From NCBI GenBank assembly GCA_010365115.1, contig JAAFGX010000016.1, positions 1-63,635 on the forward strand: a DNA stretch of 63,635 nucleotides. Direction: 5' to 3'. This document shows, in pieces, positions 27,961 to 36,145 of this stretch. The position numbers were made by a program, and so were the translations under genes. Origin of the DNA: Paludibacter sp. GTDB taxonomy: Bacteria; Bacteroidota; Bacteroidia; Bacteroidales; Paludibacteraceae. Position 1 is the stretch's first letter. Every line of letters begins with the position of its first letter. The notes beneath the pieces are model-generated. The model worked only from the letters and a program-made list of their open reading frames with translations, was not told where the DNA came from and ran no database searches.

Positions 27961-28368
27961 CTAATTCAGGATTAACTTGTTTAAAATTATTGTTGAGCCG
28001 GATTGAACAGAAACGGTATAAACAGATTTGCTGAGCAAATTTAATGTATTTATATCGAAATGAGTGGGATTGTTTAGTTTTTCGTGGAAAACTGTTTGTC
28101 CTATGAGATTAATAATTTTAACCTGAACGTTTTCGGAGTTTTCAAAACCAACTAAATCGATTGATAGTTTGTTACTTCTTAATGGATTAGGGTAAATCCG
28201 AACCGTTTTCCCATCTGTACCAAACTTCACATTCTCAATTGAACTAATTCCGTTTCCACTGATGGTCAGTTCGTCGTAATTTCCACCGCTTGAGCCAATG
28301 GCAGTAAGCATTACGCTGTTTGAGCCTTCCACTAATGCTTGATTTGTAGTATAGTTACTCCATGTTGA
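27961..28368 (-). pseudogene. 3' part of a metallophosphoesterase gene split by an IS91-like element
   Basis: Encodes the end of a CBM6-like module (STWSNYTTNQALVEGSNSVM, then SGGNYDELTISGNG) and a T9SS tail ending VQSGSTIILNKLILN. The 5' part is at 30901-32965. Removing the element and one TTGA copy restores one open frame through GSWSTWSNYT, giving 822 residues. This piece has no start of its own apart from an internal ATG. Confidence 0.88.
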
Positions 28369-28507
28369 ACTAAATTCCCTTCGGGAAGAGCCTTTTAATT
28401 AGTTTATTTATAATGTTTTATCTGATATTTGCGTTTAAAGATACTGAAAGGGGAGAACCAGAATTTCTCCCCAAAATTAAAACTAATTTTTAATATTCAG
28501 TATCTCC

Positions 28508-29410
28508 ATGAAACAAAAAACAGATTTTTCTATTCTCGACCGTGCCATTGCCACAGTCGAGGGATTTGAAGGCGCGTACAAAATCCTTCAACAACAAGTT
28601 GCCCTGCGTGGCCAGAGTAAAAGCATTTTACACAATTACTCCCGACAAATTGCTCTTGTATCGCTGAATTTCAAGCGTTTGCCCGAGTTTGTTACCGACT
28701 CGGAACTCAACGAGTATCTTGCAGGTTTGGCTATTTCGGCTCGTTCTCCTTCTCGCAGCGCTTTTAAACACGCCGTGTACGGTTTGCGCTACTATTACCG
28801 CACTTTTGGTTTTTCCAATCGAGCTGTTAAGTTACCTTCCATTAAGAAAGATGACAAACTGCCCGTTATCCTGAACCGCTCCGAACTGCGTGCTTTATTT
28901 GCAGCTCCCACGTTGCTTAAACACCGCGTTGTGCTAACGCTCATCTATTCAGCCGGATTGCGCTCGCAGGAGCTTATCAACCTGAAAATTGCCGACATTG
29001 ATTTTGAGCGTAAAACCATTCATATTCGTCGCAGTAAGTATAACAAAGACCGCATTGTTCCGCTTTCGGATAATATGGCCATTGGTTTGCATAAATATCT
29101 GAAAGAGAATCAACCACAAGTTTGGCTTTTCAATGGTCAAGCGTATGGTAGCCATTATGCTCCCAAAAGCATTGCTTCGGTTATGCGCGAAGCCCTAAAA
29201 AAAACCGACATCTCCAAAGCAGTTACTACTCACTCGCTGCGCCATTCGTATGCCACGCATTTGATTGAAGATGGGCTGAACATTGTAACTGTCAAAGATC
29301 TGCTGGGACATGCCTATATCGAAACTACTATGGTTTATCTTCATGTGGCTCAATGTCCCCTTATACAGGCACATAGTCCGTTAGATACGCTTTATCCTCG
29401 GAAAAAATGA
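28508..29410 (+). CDS. Tyrosine recombinase of the IS91-like element
   Basis: 300 residues: SAM-like N-terminal DNA-binding domain (about 20-110) and a catalytic domain with Arg152 (SAGLRSQEL), His242 and Arg245 (HSLRHSYATH), His268 (LGHAYIETT) and nucleophile Tyr277 (MVYLHV), all present. The stop codon overlaps the transposase start by 4 bp (ATGA), so the two are translationally coupled. Some IS91-type elements carry such a recombinase; it may resolve single-stranded or circular intermediates (inference). Confidence 0.92.
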   Translation: MKQKTDFSILDRAIATVEGFEGAYKILQQQVALRGQSKSILHNYSRQIALVSLNFKRLPEFVTDSELNEYLAGLAISARSPSRSAFKHAVYGLRYYYRTFGFSNRAVKLPSIKKDDKLPVILNRSELRALFAAPTLLKHRVVLTLIYSAGLRSQELINLKIADIDFERKTIHIRRSKYNKDRIVPLSDNMAIGLHKYLKENQPQVWLFNGQAYGSHYAPKSIASVMREALKKTDISKAVTTHSLRHSYATHLIEDGLNIVTVKDLLGHAYIETTMVYLHVAQCPLIQAHSPLDTLYPRKK

Positions 29411-30564
29411 ATCGTCCTGAATTTGAACTGGCTACCGTAATAAAACGTTACGGAGCTGCTTTTGTTGCACAATGTAAACCCAATGCGTATCAACTCAGTG
29501 TGCTCAATGCGTTGCTGCTTTGCCGTACCGCTACGTTGGGCGGACATCGCGACCAGTGCGATAACGAAGATTGCGCTCACGAACATTTTAGCTACAACAG
29601 TTGTGGCAATCGCCATTGCCCCAAATGTCAGGTAGCAAACCAGCTGATTTGGGCGGAAGACCGTATGCGCAATGCCTTGAATGCAAAGCATTTTCACTTG
29701 GTATTTACCGTTCCCGAGGAGATGAATGCGATTTGTTTGCTGGGTAGCAAAGCCTTTTACTCAGCGCAGTTTGCTGCCGTTTGGGAAACGTTGCACAGTT
29801 TCGGTTACGCTCATTACGGTGCCGAAACGGGAGCTATCTGTGTGCTGCATACCTGGGGACAAAACCTGAGTTTGCATCCACACGTCCACTGCATTGTGCC
29901 TGCCGTGGGAATTAACTTGCGCAACAAGCTCATTGATATTGGCAACGATGGTAAATTCCTGTATCCTGTTCGGCAATTGAGCACTGTTTTTCGGGCAAAA
30001 CTCCTCACAAAACTAAAACTGCAACTCAAAAAAAGCGAACAACTTGCAAATTATCAAAATGTTATCGACCAATGCTTCGCTAAGCCTTGGGTGGTATATT
30101 GCGAACCTTCGCTAGGCGATGCCAAGCAAGTGGTGGCGTATTTGGCCAAATACACACACCGTGTGGCCATAAGCAATACACGCATTATAAGTATCGACGA
30201 AAAAGGCGTTAGCTTTTCCTATAAAGATTATGCCGACCAAGGCAACCAAAAAATCATGACCCTCTCGGGTGTGGAGTTTCTGCGTCGGTTTTGTATGCAT
30301 ATCTTGCCCAAGCGTTTTGTAAAAATCCGCTATTATGGCATTTTGGGTAGTCGTTACAAACAAGTAGTGCAGCCGCTCAAAACCAAACCGGACATCCTGC
30401 AACTCACCGAAACCAGACAACAACGAATCGTTCGTTTAACTGGATTCGATTCGTGCAAATGTCCCAAATGCAAAACTGGCACCATGCAAGTTGTAGAAAC
30501 TTTTCCACGTATTCGTTCGCCAAGCAATGTATATTACCTAACTGATGTAAACGTAAAGCAATAA
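29407..30564 (+). CDS. IS91-family Y2 rolling-circle transposase
   Basis: 385 residues. N-terminal zinc-binding region with Cys and His pairs (GHRDQCDNEDCAHEHFSY, then CGNRHCPKCQ); HUH motif His159-x-His161 in HPHVHCIVPA; paired catalytic tyrosines Tyr245 and Tyr249 in AYLAKYTHRVAISN; C-terminal CKCPKC zinc motif. It nicks and transfers single-stranded DNA at the element's ends. The intact frame suggests an active or recent element. It points opposite to the host operon, so its transcription is antisense to the interrupted gene's 5' part. Confidence 0.93.
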   Translation: MNRPEFELATVIKRYGAAFVAQCKPNAYQLSVLNALLLCRTATLGGHRDQCDNEDCAHEHFSYNSCGNRHCPKCQVANQLIWAEDRMRNALNAKHFHLVFTVPEEMNAICLLGSKAFYSAQFAAVWETLHSFGYAHYGAETGAICVLHTWGQNLSLHPHVHCIVPAVGINLRNKLIDIGNDGKFLYPVRQLSTVFRAKLLTKLKLQLKKSEQLANYQNVIDQCFAKPWVVYCEPSLGDAKQVVAYLAKYTHRVAISNTRIISIDEKGVSFSYKDYADQGNQKIMTLSGVEFLRRFCMHILPKRFVKIRYYGILGSRYKQVVQPLKTKPDILQLTETRQQRIVRLTGFDSCKCPKCKTGTMQVVETFPRIRSPSNVYYLTDVNVKQ

Positions 30565-30849
30565 TTATCAACTATTTGACCCACTACGCGAAGTGGGTTG
30601 GAGTTTCTGTTGCCTAAAGTGTACAAAAATGAATACTTTTGTTCAGAAAACATGATATTGGAAACAAAATTTTCTATCAAAATTACCAAAGAGGCTATTT
30701 CTGACTCATATCACGGTCTTTTGAACTATCCTACCCAAACCCTACCAATACAAAAACCTGCCGCTTTCTCCATAGAGGCACAATTCTACTTCATTTTTTT
30801 CTCCACGCTCGTTGATTGAAGTTTCTGCTCGCGGGAACTCAGTTCAACC

Positions 30850-30894
30850 GGGGCTTCCGTGCTGGGTCTTCGTACCTCAGACCACACGAAGCCC
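30850..30894 (+). other. Hairpin at the right end of the IS91-like element
   Basis: GGGCTTCCGTG (about 30851-30861) pairs with CACACGAAGCCC with small bulges, and an inner GGTCT/AGACC stem encloses a 9-nt loop. It ends six bases before the element-host junction at 30900. Subterminal hairpins at the 3' end are expected at the replication origin of rolling-circle transposons. A further small hairpin (CCCACTACGCGAAGTGGG, 30580-30597) lies just behind the transposase stop. Confidence 0.6.
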
Positions 30895-30900
30895 TATGTA

Positions 30901-32965
30901 TTGACCAACTGCCGGTTATGGGAAATGCAACAGAAGCAATTTTCACTTCATCATTTAAGGTTAATCTCAGTGGGCGGTTTGCTGTAAGTGCATAACGGAA
31001 CGATAAGGTATATGTTCCATCGGCAGGCGCATAAACCGACCATTTAATATAGTCGTTCGAAGGATTAGAGTAGTCCACAAACCCGCGGCCATTATAACCG
31101 GGTTGATTTGTCACCTCAATAGGGCCAACATATTCCGCATCTTCGGCTTGGTAGGTATTTGATGCTGGTAAAACTGTTACCGTGCATACTGTCGATTTTT
31201 CATTATCATAAGTCGATGCGGTTATGCTGGCAACACCTTCGCCAATAGCAGATACAACGCCATTGGAATTAACTGTAGATACCAAGGGATTGCTACTTGT
31301 CCAGTTAACAACTTTATTTGTTGTGTTTTTTGGCAAAATAGTAGCCGTCAACTGACGTTCTGTTTTAAGTCCAAGGCGTATATTTTCGGCATTTACCGAT
31401 ATGCTCGTAGCTGGTATCGGACAAGTGCCTTCAGGTACGCCACATCCGCAAATTCCCGGATCCATTTTATTGGGGTCGTCAGGACATAAATCGGATTGTA
31501 TTCCTTGATGCAATGTTACTACATGTGTGCTGTTTGCATCTAAGTCATAATAAGCGTCAATCACGTGGTAATCTGTTCCATCAAATTGCTGAACAATAGT
31601 AGCATTGCGCACATAATATTCGCTTCCTTTGGGAACTACAAAACGCACACGGGCATCGGTTATTGGAAAATTGTATTTATTCACAATAGTAGCCGTATTG
31701 TCCGGACTGCTTCCATTGTTTGCCTTGCTGAAGGTGAGTTTTAACTTCGCCGAAGTATAGTCATCGGCAATAGCCAAGCCTTCGTGCGCACCAATACTAT
31801 CGCCTATGGCAGTATATTTATTGGTAAGCAAATCCACTTTATACAGATTAAAAGCGGCTTTTCGGTGTAATTCTCTCAAAGGATACCCCGTATGCGTGAT
31901 TTTTACATTTGGGTAATCTTTAATGCTGTGTGTATTTCCGGCCCAGTGGCAATGTCCGGCTAATATGAGGTTTAGCGGAGCACCTGCCTTAAATAATGGA
32001 TCGTAAAATGCTTTGAGCGGAGTGGGAGTCATTACATGGCAATAACCTATACGGAATGTACCTTTTCCAAACTCATTAAGCCATGTTTTGGCTTCGTCGG
32101 TTTGATGCGAGAAATTTGGAACTCCATTGGAATCATCCGGAAACCAGGCATTATTTAAGCCAATAAAGCGTGCGTTGCCATAACTGAAATTATGTGCCTG
32201 AAGACCATAATATTCGTTATAGTATTGCGATGGAACTTTTGTATAGCCAGCAGCCGGGTAACCTGGCTCTAATTGAAAGTTTTTTTGAGGCGTGTCGTGA
32301 TTACCCGGAACAGAAAATACGGGAGCCGAAAAATTATTCAATCCTTTGATTAATTCAGTTCCATTCATAAGCCCATTGTAATAATCGATGGCTCGCTGTT
32401 TGGTGCTTGCCGCATTGTTGGTGTTTGGGTAATGGTTATCACCGGTTTCTAACACTATTTCGGGATTAATAATATTGGCAATATCAATAGTTGTAGCAAC
32501 CATTTTCAGAATTTTTATCCCGTCATATGCACCTTGCCAACGATGTGCATCGGAAATATGGAACACATAAAAGCTCGTTTTATAATCTTTAATTACATTC
32601 ACAGCCGCCAATGAGATTTCATCGCCGGTTGAAGTTTTCAGTATCAAATCGTAGCGGTCGGAAGGTGTATTCGGTGGTAAAGTAACCGTTAATTTTGTAT
32701 TGCAGGTATTTTCCGACCATTTGTCGTACACCCATGTTTGGTTAACAGTATTGCTCATTGTAGGTACAACTTTCACATACTGACTTTGCAACTCAACAGA
32801 ATTAACTATTTGACCTGCATCGGCACTAAACCAGACTTCAAACGTTTCGCCAGCTTTAACAATGGCCGTGGTGGAACGCCATGGATAAACAATTTTTCCG
32901 CCAAAAGCTAAATTGGTGAAACTGATTATTAAAAGTAAAATTGATAGCGTAGAGAAAAATTTCAT
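30901..32965 (-). pseudogene. 5' part of a secreted metallophosphoesterase gene, cut by the IS91-like element
   Basis: The start is ATG 32965, where the signal peptide MKFFSTLSILLLIISFTNLA begins. Order: signal peptide; N-terminal Ig-like domain (KIVYPWRSTTAIVKAGETFE); calcineurin-like phosphoesterase (about 135-390) with canonical motifs HISDAHRW, ETGDNHYP, VPGNHDTP and LAGHCHWAG; Ig-like domain; CGCGVPEGTC linker; Big2; first half of a CBM6-like module to GSW. The frame then runs about 20 codons into the element and stops at 30839. The 3' part is at 27961-28368. It was the second gene of the operon under promoter b. A truncated protein without T9SS tail could still be made but would not be exported by T9SS. 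Confidence 0.87.
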
Positions 32966-33080
32966 CCCCCCTAAATCCTCCCGAATGGGGGACTTAAAGA
33001 CTTGTACTGCATTTTCAAAATCTCTAATTTGAAGTTGTTTAAATAGATGTCTCATAATTAAATTTTGTATTATTACTATT

Positions 33081-34718
33081 TTATAGTGTCATAATTTTAG
33101 TTTGTACTTTTGAGTTGTTATCTTCAACAGAGATAATATAAATTGCATTTTTTATAAAAGCTGAGGTGCTTATCGATAGCTGAGTTGGATTGATTATGCT
33201 TTTTTGAAAAACGTTTTGTCCCATAATATTTGTCAACTTGAGATGAACTTCGCCAGCTTGCTCATAACCCATTAAATTGACCATTAAATTTCCATTGTTT
33301 TTCAACAGAATATTTACTGATTTTGACATTGCATTCCGATTTTCAATTCCGCTAACTACCTGCACGCCACTGATGCCTAATTCGTCAAAGTTTCCTCCAT
33401 TCGAACCAATCGTAGTTAGCGTAATTGTATTGTTACCTGCTTGTAGTGCTTGCGTGGTTCTGTATTTTCCCCAAATGTCCCATGCTCCCGTTATCGGAAA
33501 AGCAATAGAAGGAATTCTAACGTCACCGTTTATGGTTAATTTCATGGGGCGGTTTGCGGTAAGAGCGTATCGGAACGACAAAACATAGTCGGCTGATGAA
33601 AGCACATTGGCAGTCCAGGTAACATAATCATTCGAGTTGTTTGTAAAATCGAGAAAACCGCTACCGTTGTATCCGGGTTGATTTGTAGCTATAAGTGGTC
33701 CACTAAAAACAGCGTTTTCCGCCTGAAGAACTATAGAATCCCGAGGAAAGTTAGTATCGGTACAAGTACCTTCGGGCACTCCGCAACCACATAATCCGGG
33801 TGCAACTTTATTGGGGTCGTTGGGGCATAAATCATCACTATTCTTAAAATTAAAACCCGGAAATGACCACAAAAGCTTGGTCGGCATTTTGGAGTCGCCA
33901 TAATAAGGCGCTGTTGTATCGTCCCAGAACTTTTCATACTGGGGTGAATAATACCGTCCTGAAATTGTCCCTGCTTCCACATCCAGTTCCAAAATACATG
34001 CATACATATCGAGCACTTTGTTGTGAAAACAGGTTTTCAAATAAATCAGCTTATTTCCCTGAGGCCCTGTCAGAGCAACTGGCTCAACAGTTTCAGTATG
34101 TCCGCATAAAACCATCAACACATTGCTGTATTTCAATGCTAATTTGGTAACGTTACTGGTAGGGTTTGCATCATGGCTGATTATGAATATCTTATTGGTC
34201 GGATTGCCTACGATTATACTTTCGGCCCAAGCTAAAATGCTTGCACTTGGAGCAATTTTCAACGAAATGACCATCCAATTTACACCTGCGGCATTAAATC
34301 GATGAGCAACATTGGAGTTTCGGTCGTAATTGCCAACAAACGACGGCCAAGCCTGGTACCTGCTTAGTGGAAAATATTCGTTGTATTTAAGAATCCCGCC
34401 ATCGCCAGCTATATCGTTGTTGCCCACATTGAGCACATAAGGTATTTTTCCATCCAACTTTTGCCAAGCGGTTTGCGCCACCTGCCAATTGCTAACCAAA
34501 TTATCTTCCACAATATCGCCCATGTGCATGATAAAGTTAGCGTCTTTGGTTTGGCTGTCGGTAAGTATTTTGTCCATCGCCGATGTGTAACTAGCCGGAG
34601 CTTCGTTCACTATTTTTTGAGAATCGCCAAATACAAGCACTTTCACTTTTTGGGCAAAAATATTGGGTGCTGATAAAACGAACAGGAATAATACAATTCC
34701 GAAGGTGTGTTTTTTCAT
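33081..34718 (-). CDS. T9SS-secreted metallophosphoesterase-like protein with altered active-site motifs and CBM6-like module
   Basis: 545 residues: signal peptide 1-22; calcineurin-like domain (about 24-285); CGCGVPEGTC linker; CBM6-like module (about 330-455, AENAVFSGPLIATNQPGY); T9SS tail ending SKVQTKIMTL. The metal-site motifs differ from the canonical set: FGDSQ instead of D-x-H, MGDIVED (normal), VGNNDIAG instead of GNH(D/E), ISHDAN, and CGHTETV instead of GHxH. Loss of several His ligands implies changed metal use or loss of catalysis. It is the first gene of the long operon under promoter b (34751-34795) and precedes the split phosphoesterase gene by 115 bp. Confidence 0.75.
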   Translation of the reverse strand: MKKHTFGIVLFLFVLSAPNIFAQKVKVLVFGDSQKIVNEAPASYTSAMDKILTDSQTKDANFIMHMGDIVEDNLVSNWQVAQTAWQKLDGKIPYVLNVGNNDIAGDGGILKYNEYFPLSRYQAWPSFVGNYDRNSNVAHRFNAAGVNWMVISLKIAPSASILAWAESIIVGNPTNKIFIISHDANPTSNVTKLALKYSNVLMVLCGHTETVEPVALTGPQGNKLIYLKTCFHNKVLDMYACILELDVEAGTISGRYYSPQYEKFWDDTTAPYYGDSKMPTKLLWSFPGFNFKNSDDLCPNDPNKVAPGLCGCGVPEGTCTDTNFPRDSIVLQAENAVFSGPLIATNQPGYNGSGFLDFTNNSNDYVTWTANVLSSADYVLSFRYALTANRPMKLTINGDVRIPSIAFPITGAWDIWGKYRTTQALQAGNNTITLTTIGSNGGNFDELGISGVQVVSGIENRNAMSKSVNILLKNNGNLMVNLMGYEQAGEVHLKLTNIMGQNVFQKSIINPTQLSISTSAFIKNAIYIISVEDNNSKVQTKIMTL

Positions 34719-34750
34719 TTCAATTTTTGAAGATGTATAGTTTACGATGT

Positions 34751-34795
34751 CAAAAATAGCACGGCGCTATTAATTAATGATTAATTTATAATTAA
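34751..34795 (-). promoter_or_regulatory. Triple TTAAT-box promoter b
   Basis: Minus strand: TTAAT boxes with plus-strand starts 34791, 34780 and 34769, then 10 nt, then TATTTTTG (34751-34758), 32 bp upstream of the phosphoesterase-like gene. It appears to drive the operon that runs to 20820. Confidence 0.75.
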
Positions 34796-35115
34796 AACGG
34801 GGCACTTTTGAAAAATAGTTTTGAAAAGAGATATAATTATTTGCTAATTAAACAATTAGCCTGTGTGTTGGTTTGTGCAATTTCGGCTGAATCTCGTTTT
34901 CGAAATTCAGCCGAATACTTAATTTTCTCTGAAATTAGCCAAATAGAAAAATCAACGAAGTTTTAAATCTGCATTAATTGAAGACATTGAGATATTGACT
35001 CCAGTTGGGGATAACCTTTAATCTCACTATTGATTTATCTTTAATTCGCCAAATTCGATATAATTGAATTTTTAAATAGACACAACGTCAAGATATAAAC
35101 AACATCACAAAATAA
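34796..35115. other. Gene-free interval
   Basis: 320 bp between promoter b and the activase stop codon. AT-rich; contains an imperfect inverted repeat around 34884-34916 (TTTCGGCTGAA...TTCAGCCGAA), possibly a terminator-like hairpin for either flank. I see no coding sequence. Confidence 0.45.
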
Positions 35116-36024
35116 TCATCCGATCTTCACTTTATCGCAACCTAAACTTCTCAGTTGCACAATCCATTTATTGGAAGTTTCGGGCAAAACTGTGTTGACT
35201 TCTGTTAATGTTTCGTTAATGCCAATGCTGATTCGTTTACAATTGCCCATGTCGTGATAAGGCAATAGCTCGATTGCTTTTAGTTTTGGATATTTTTCGT
35301 TCAGCTCACTTATGGCATTGAAATGCCAATCAGTATCATTGATTTCAGGAATCACGGGACAGCGCAAAATAATTGATGTTCCATAGCGGTAAGCTGCATT
35401 CAGATTTTCAAGAATGGCTTGGTTAGGAACTCCGGTGTATTTTTTATGATCTTCGGAATCGGTAATTTTGTAATCGAAAAGCAATATATCAATTATGGGT
35501 AGTAATTGCTTAAACTTAAAGGGAGAAACAAAGCCTGAAGTTTCGACACAGGTATGAATACCCAATTCTTTGCAGCGTTTCAACAATGCTTTTGCAAATG
35601 GATATTGAAACAAAGGTTCACCGCCACTCAGCGTTATTCCACCTCCCGAACTGTTATAGAAATCGACGTCGGCCATCACTTCCACCATTACGTCATTAAC
35701 TGTCATTTCTTTTCCACTGATTTTCAATGCATTGAAATTGCAGGCATCCACGCATTTTCCACACAAGGCGCACTTGTCGTAATCAATTGTATGAACGCCT
35801 TCAACAAAGTTATGTACATTTTCAGTACATACTCTGGCACAATCGCCACATTGCGTACATTTATCGTAATGGAAAAATAACTGGCGACTGGCCGAAAGTG
35901 ACTCGGGATTATGACACCAAAGACAATCCAGCGGGCAACCTTTCATGAAAATGGTTGTCCGGATACCGGGCCCATCGTGTAAAGATGCCCGCTGAATGTC
36001 AAAAACTATGGCTTTTTCGATCAT
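35116..36024 (-). CDS. Glycyl radical enzyme activating enzyme (radical SAM)
   Basis: 302 residues. Radical SAM cluster motif in GCPLDCLWCHNPES (C-x3-C-x2-C), followed by two ferredoxin-type 4Fe-4S motifs (CTQCGDCARVC and CALCGKCVDAC), the layout of activases for non-pyruvate-formate-lyase glycyl radical enzymes. It generates the glycyl radical on the neighbouring enzyme using S-adenosylmethionine, in the cytoplasm under anoxia. It is 121 bp downstream of that enzyme gene, with a tandem repeat between. It is not an anSME and so cannot explain sulfatase maturation. Confidence 0.92.
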   Translation of the reverse strand: MIEKAIVFDIQRASLHDGPGIRTTIFMKGCPLDCLWCHNPESLSASRQLFFHYDKCTQCGDCARVCTENVHNFVEGVHTIDYDKCALCGKCVDACNFNALKISGKEMTVNDVMVEVMADVDFYNSSGGGITLSGGEPLFQYPFAKALLKRCKELGIHTCVETSGFVSPFKFKQLLPIIDILLFDYKITDSEDHKKYTGVPNQAILENLNAAYRYGTSIILRCPVIPEINDTDWHFNAISELNEKYPKLKAIELLPYHDMGNCKRISIGINETLTEVNTVLPETSNKWIVQLRSLGCDKVKIG

Positions 36025-36074
36025 ATTATTTTTTAGAATTGCCCCCTAACCCCCTAAAGGGGGAATTCAGAAAG

Positions 36075-36144
36075 CGGAACACGAAACCCGAAACGCAAAA
36101 CGCAAAACCCGAAACCCGAAACCCGAAACCCGAAACGCAAAACA
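36075..36144. repeat. CCCGAAA heptamer tandem repeat
   Basis: Four perfect CCCGAAA units at 36108-36135 are flanked by degenerate units (ACGCAAA, ACACGAA). It lies between the glycyl radical enzyme stop and the activase start, next to a CCCCCTAA-type palindrome (about 36042-36064). A shorter relative (ACACGAA units) lies at 5199-5219. Slippage could change the spacing between these two co-functional genes. Confidence 0.75.
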
Positions 36145-36145
36145 C

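Larger units (their letters stand above)
28369..30900 (+). mobile_element. IS91-like element with a tyrosine recombinase gene, about 2.53 kb
   Basis: Ends are defined by the broken phosphoesterase frame: the host sequence stops after TTGA at 28365-28368 and resumes with TTGA at 30901-30904. Inside are two overlapping plus-strand genes (tyrosine recombinase, then Y2 transposase). The left end has hairpins TTCCC-TTC-GGGAA (28376-28388) and GGGGAGA/TCTCCCC (28450-28472); the right end has a long imperfect hairpin at 30850-30894, six bases inside the junction, suited to an origin-type end. There are no terminal inverted repeats, as expected for rolling-circle IS91 elements. IS91 itself does not duplicate its target; the shared TTGA may be part of the recognised site. 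Confidence 0.85.

Noticed and set aside
30598..30819. A possible 73-residue gene inside the right end of the IS91-like element
   Set aside because: No similarity to known proteins, low-complexity composition, and it sits in the end region of the element between hairpins.
30850..30900. Group II intron 3' end
   Set aside because: The hairpin does not match a domain V consensus, there is no reverse transcriptase, and the Y2 transposase explains the element.
35116..36024. Anaerobic sulfatase-maturating enzyme
   Set aside because: The radical SAM motif C-x3-C-x2-C followed at once by two ferredoxin clusters and the neighbouring glycyl radical enzyme identify a glycyl radical activase.
36075..36144. 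CRISPR array
   Set aside because: The unit is 7 bp without spacers; it is a simple tandem repeat.
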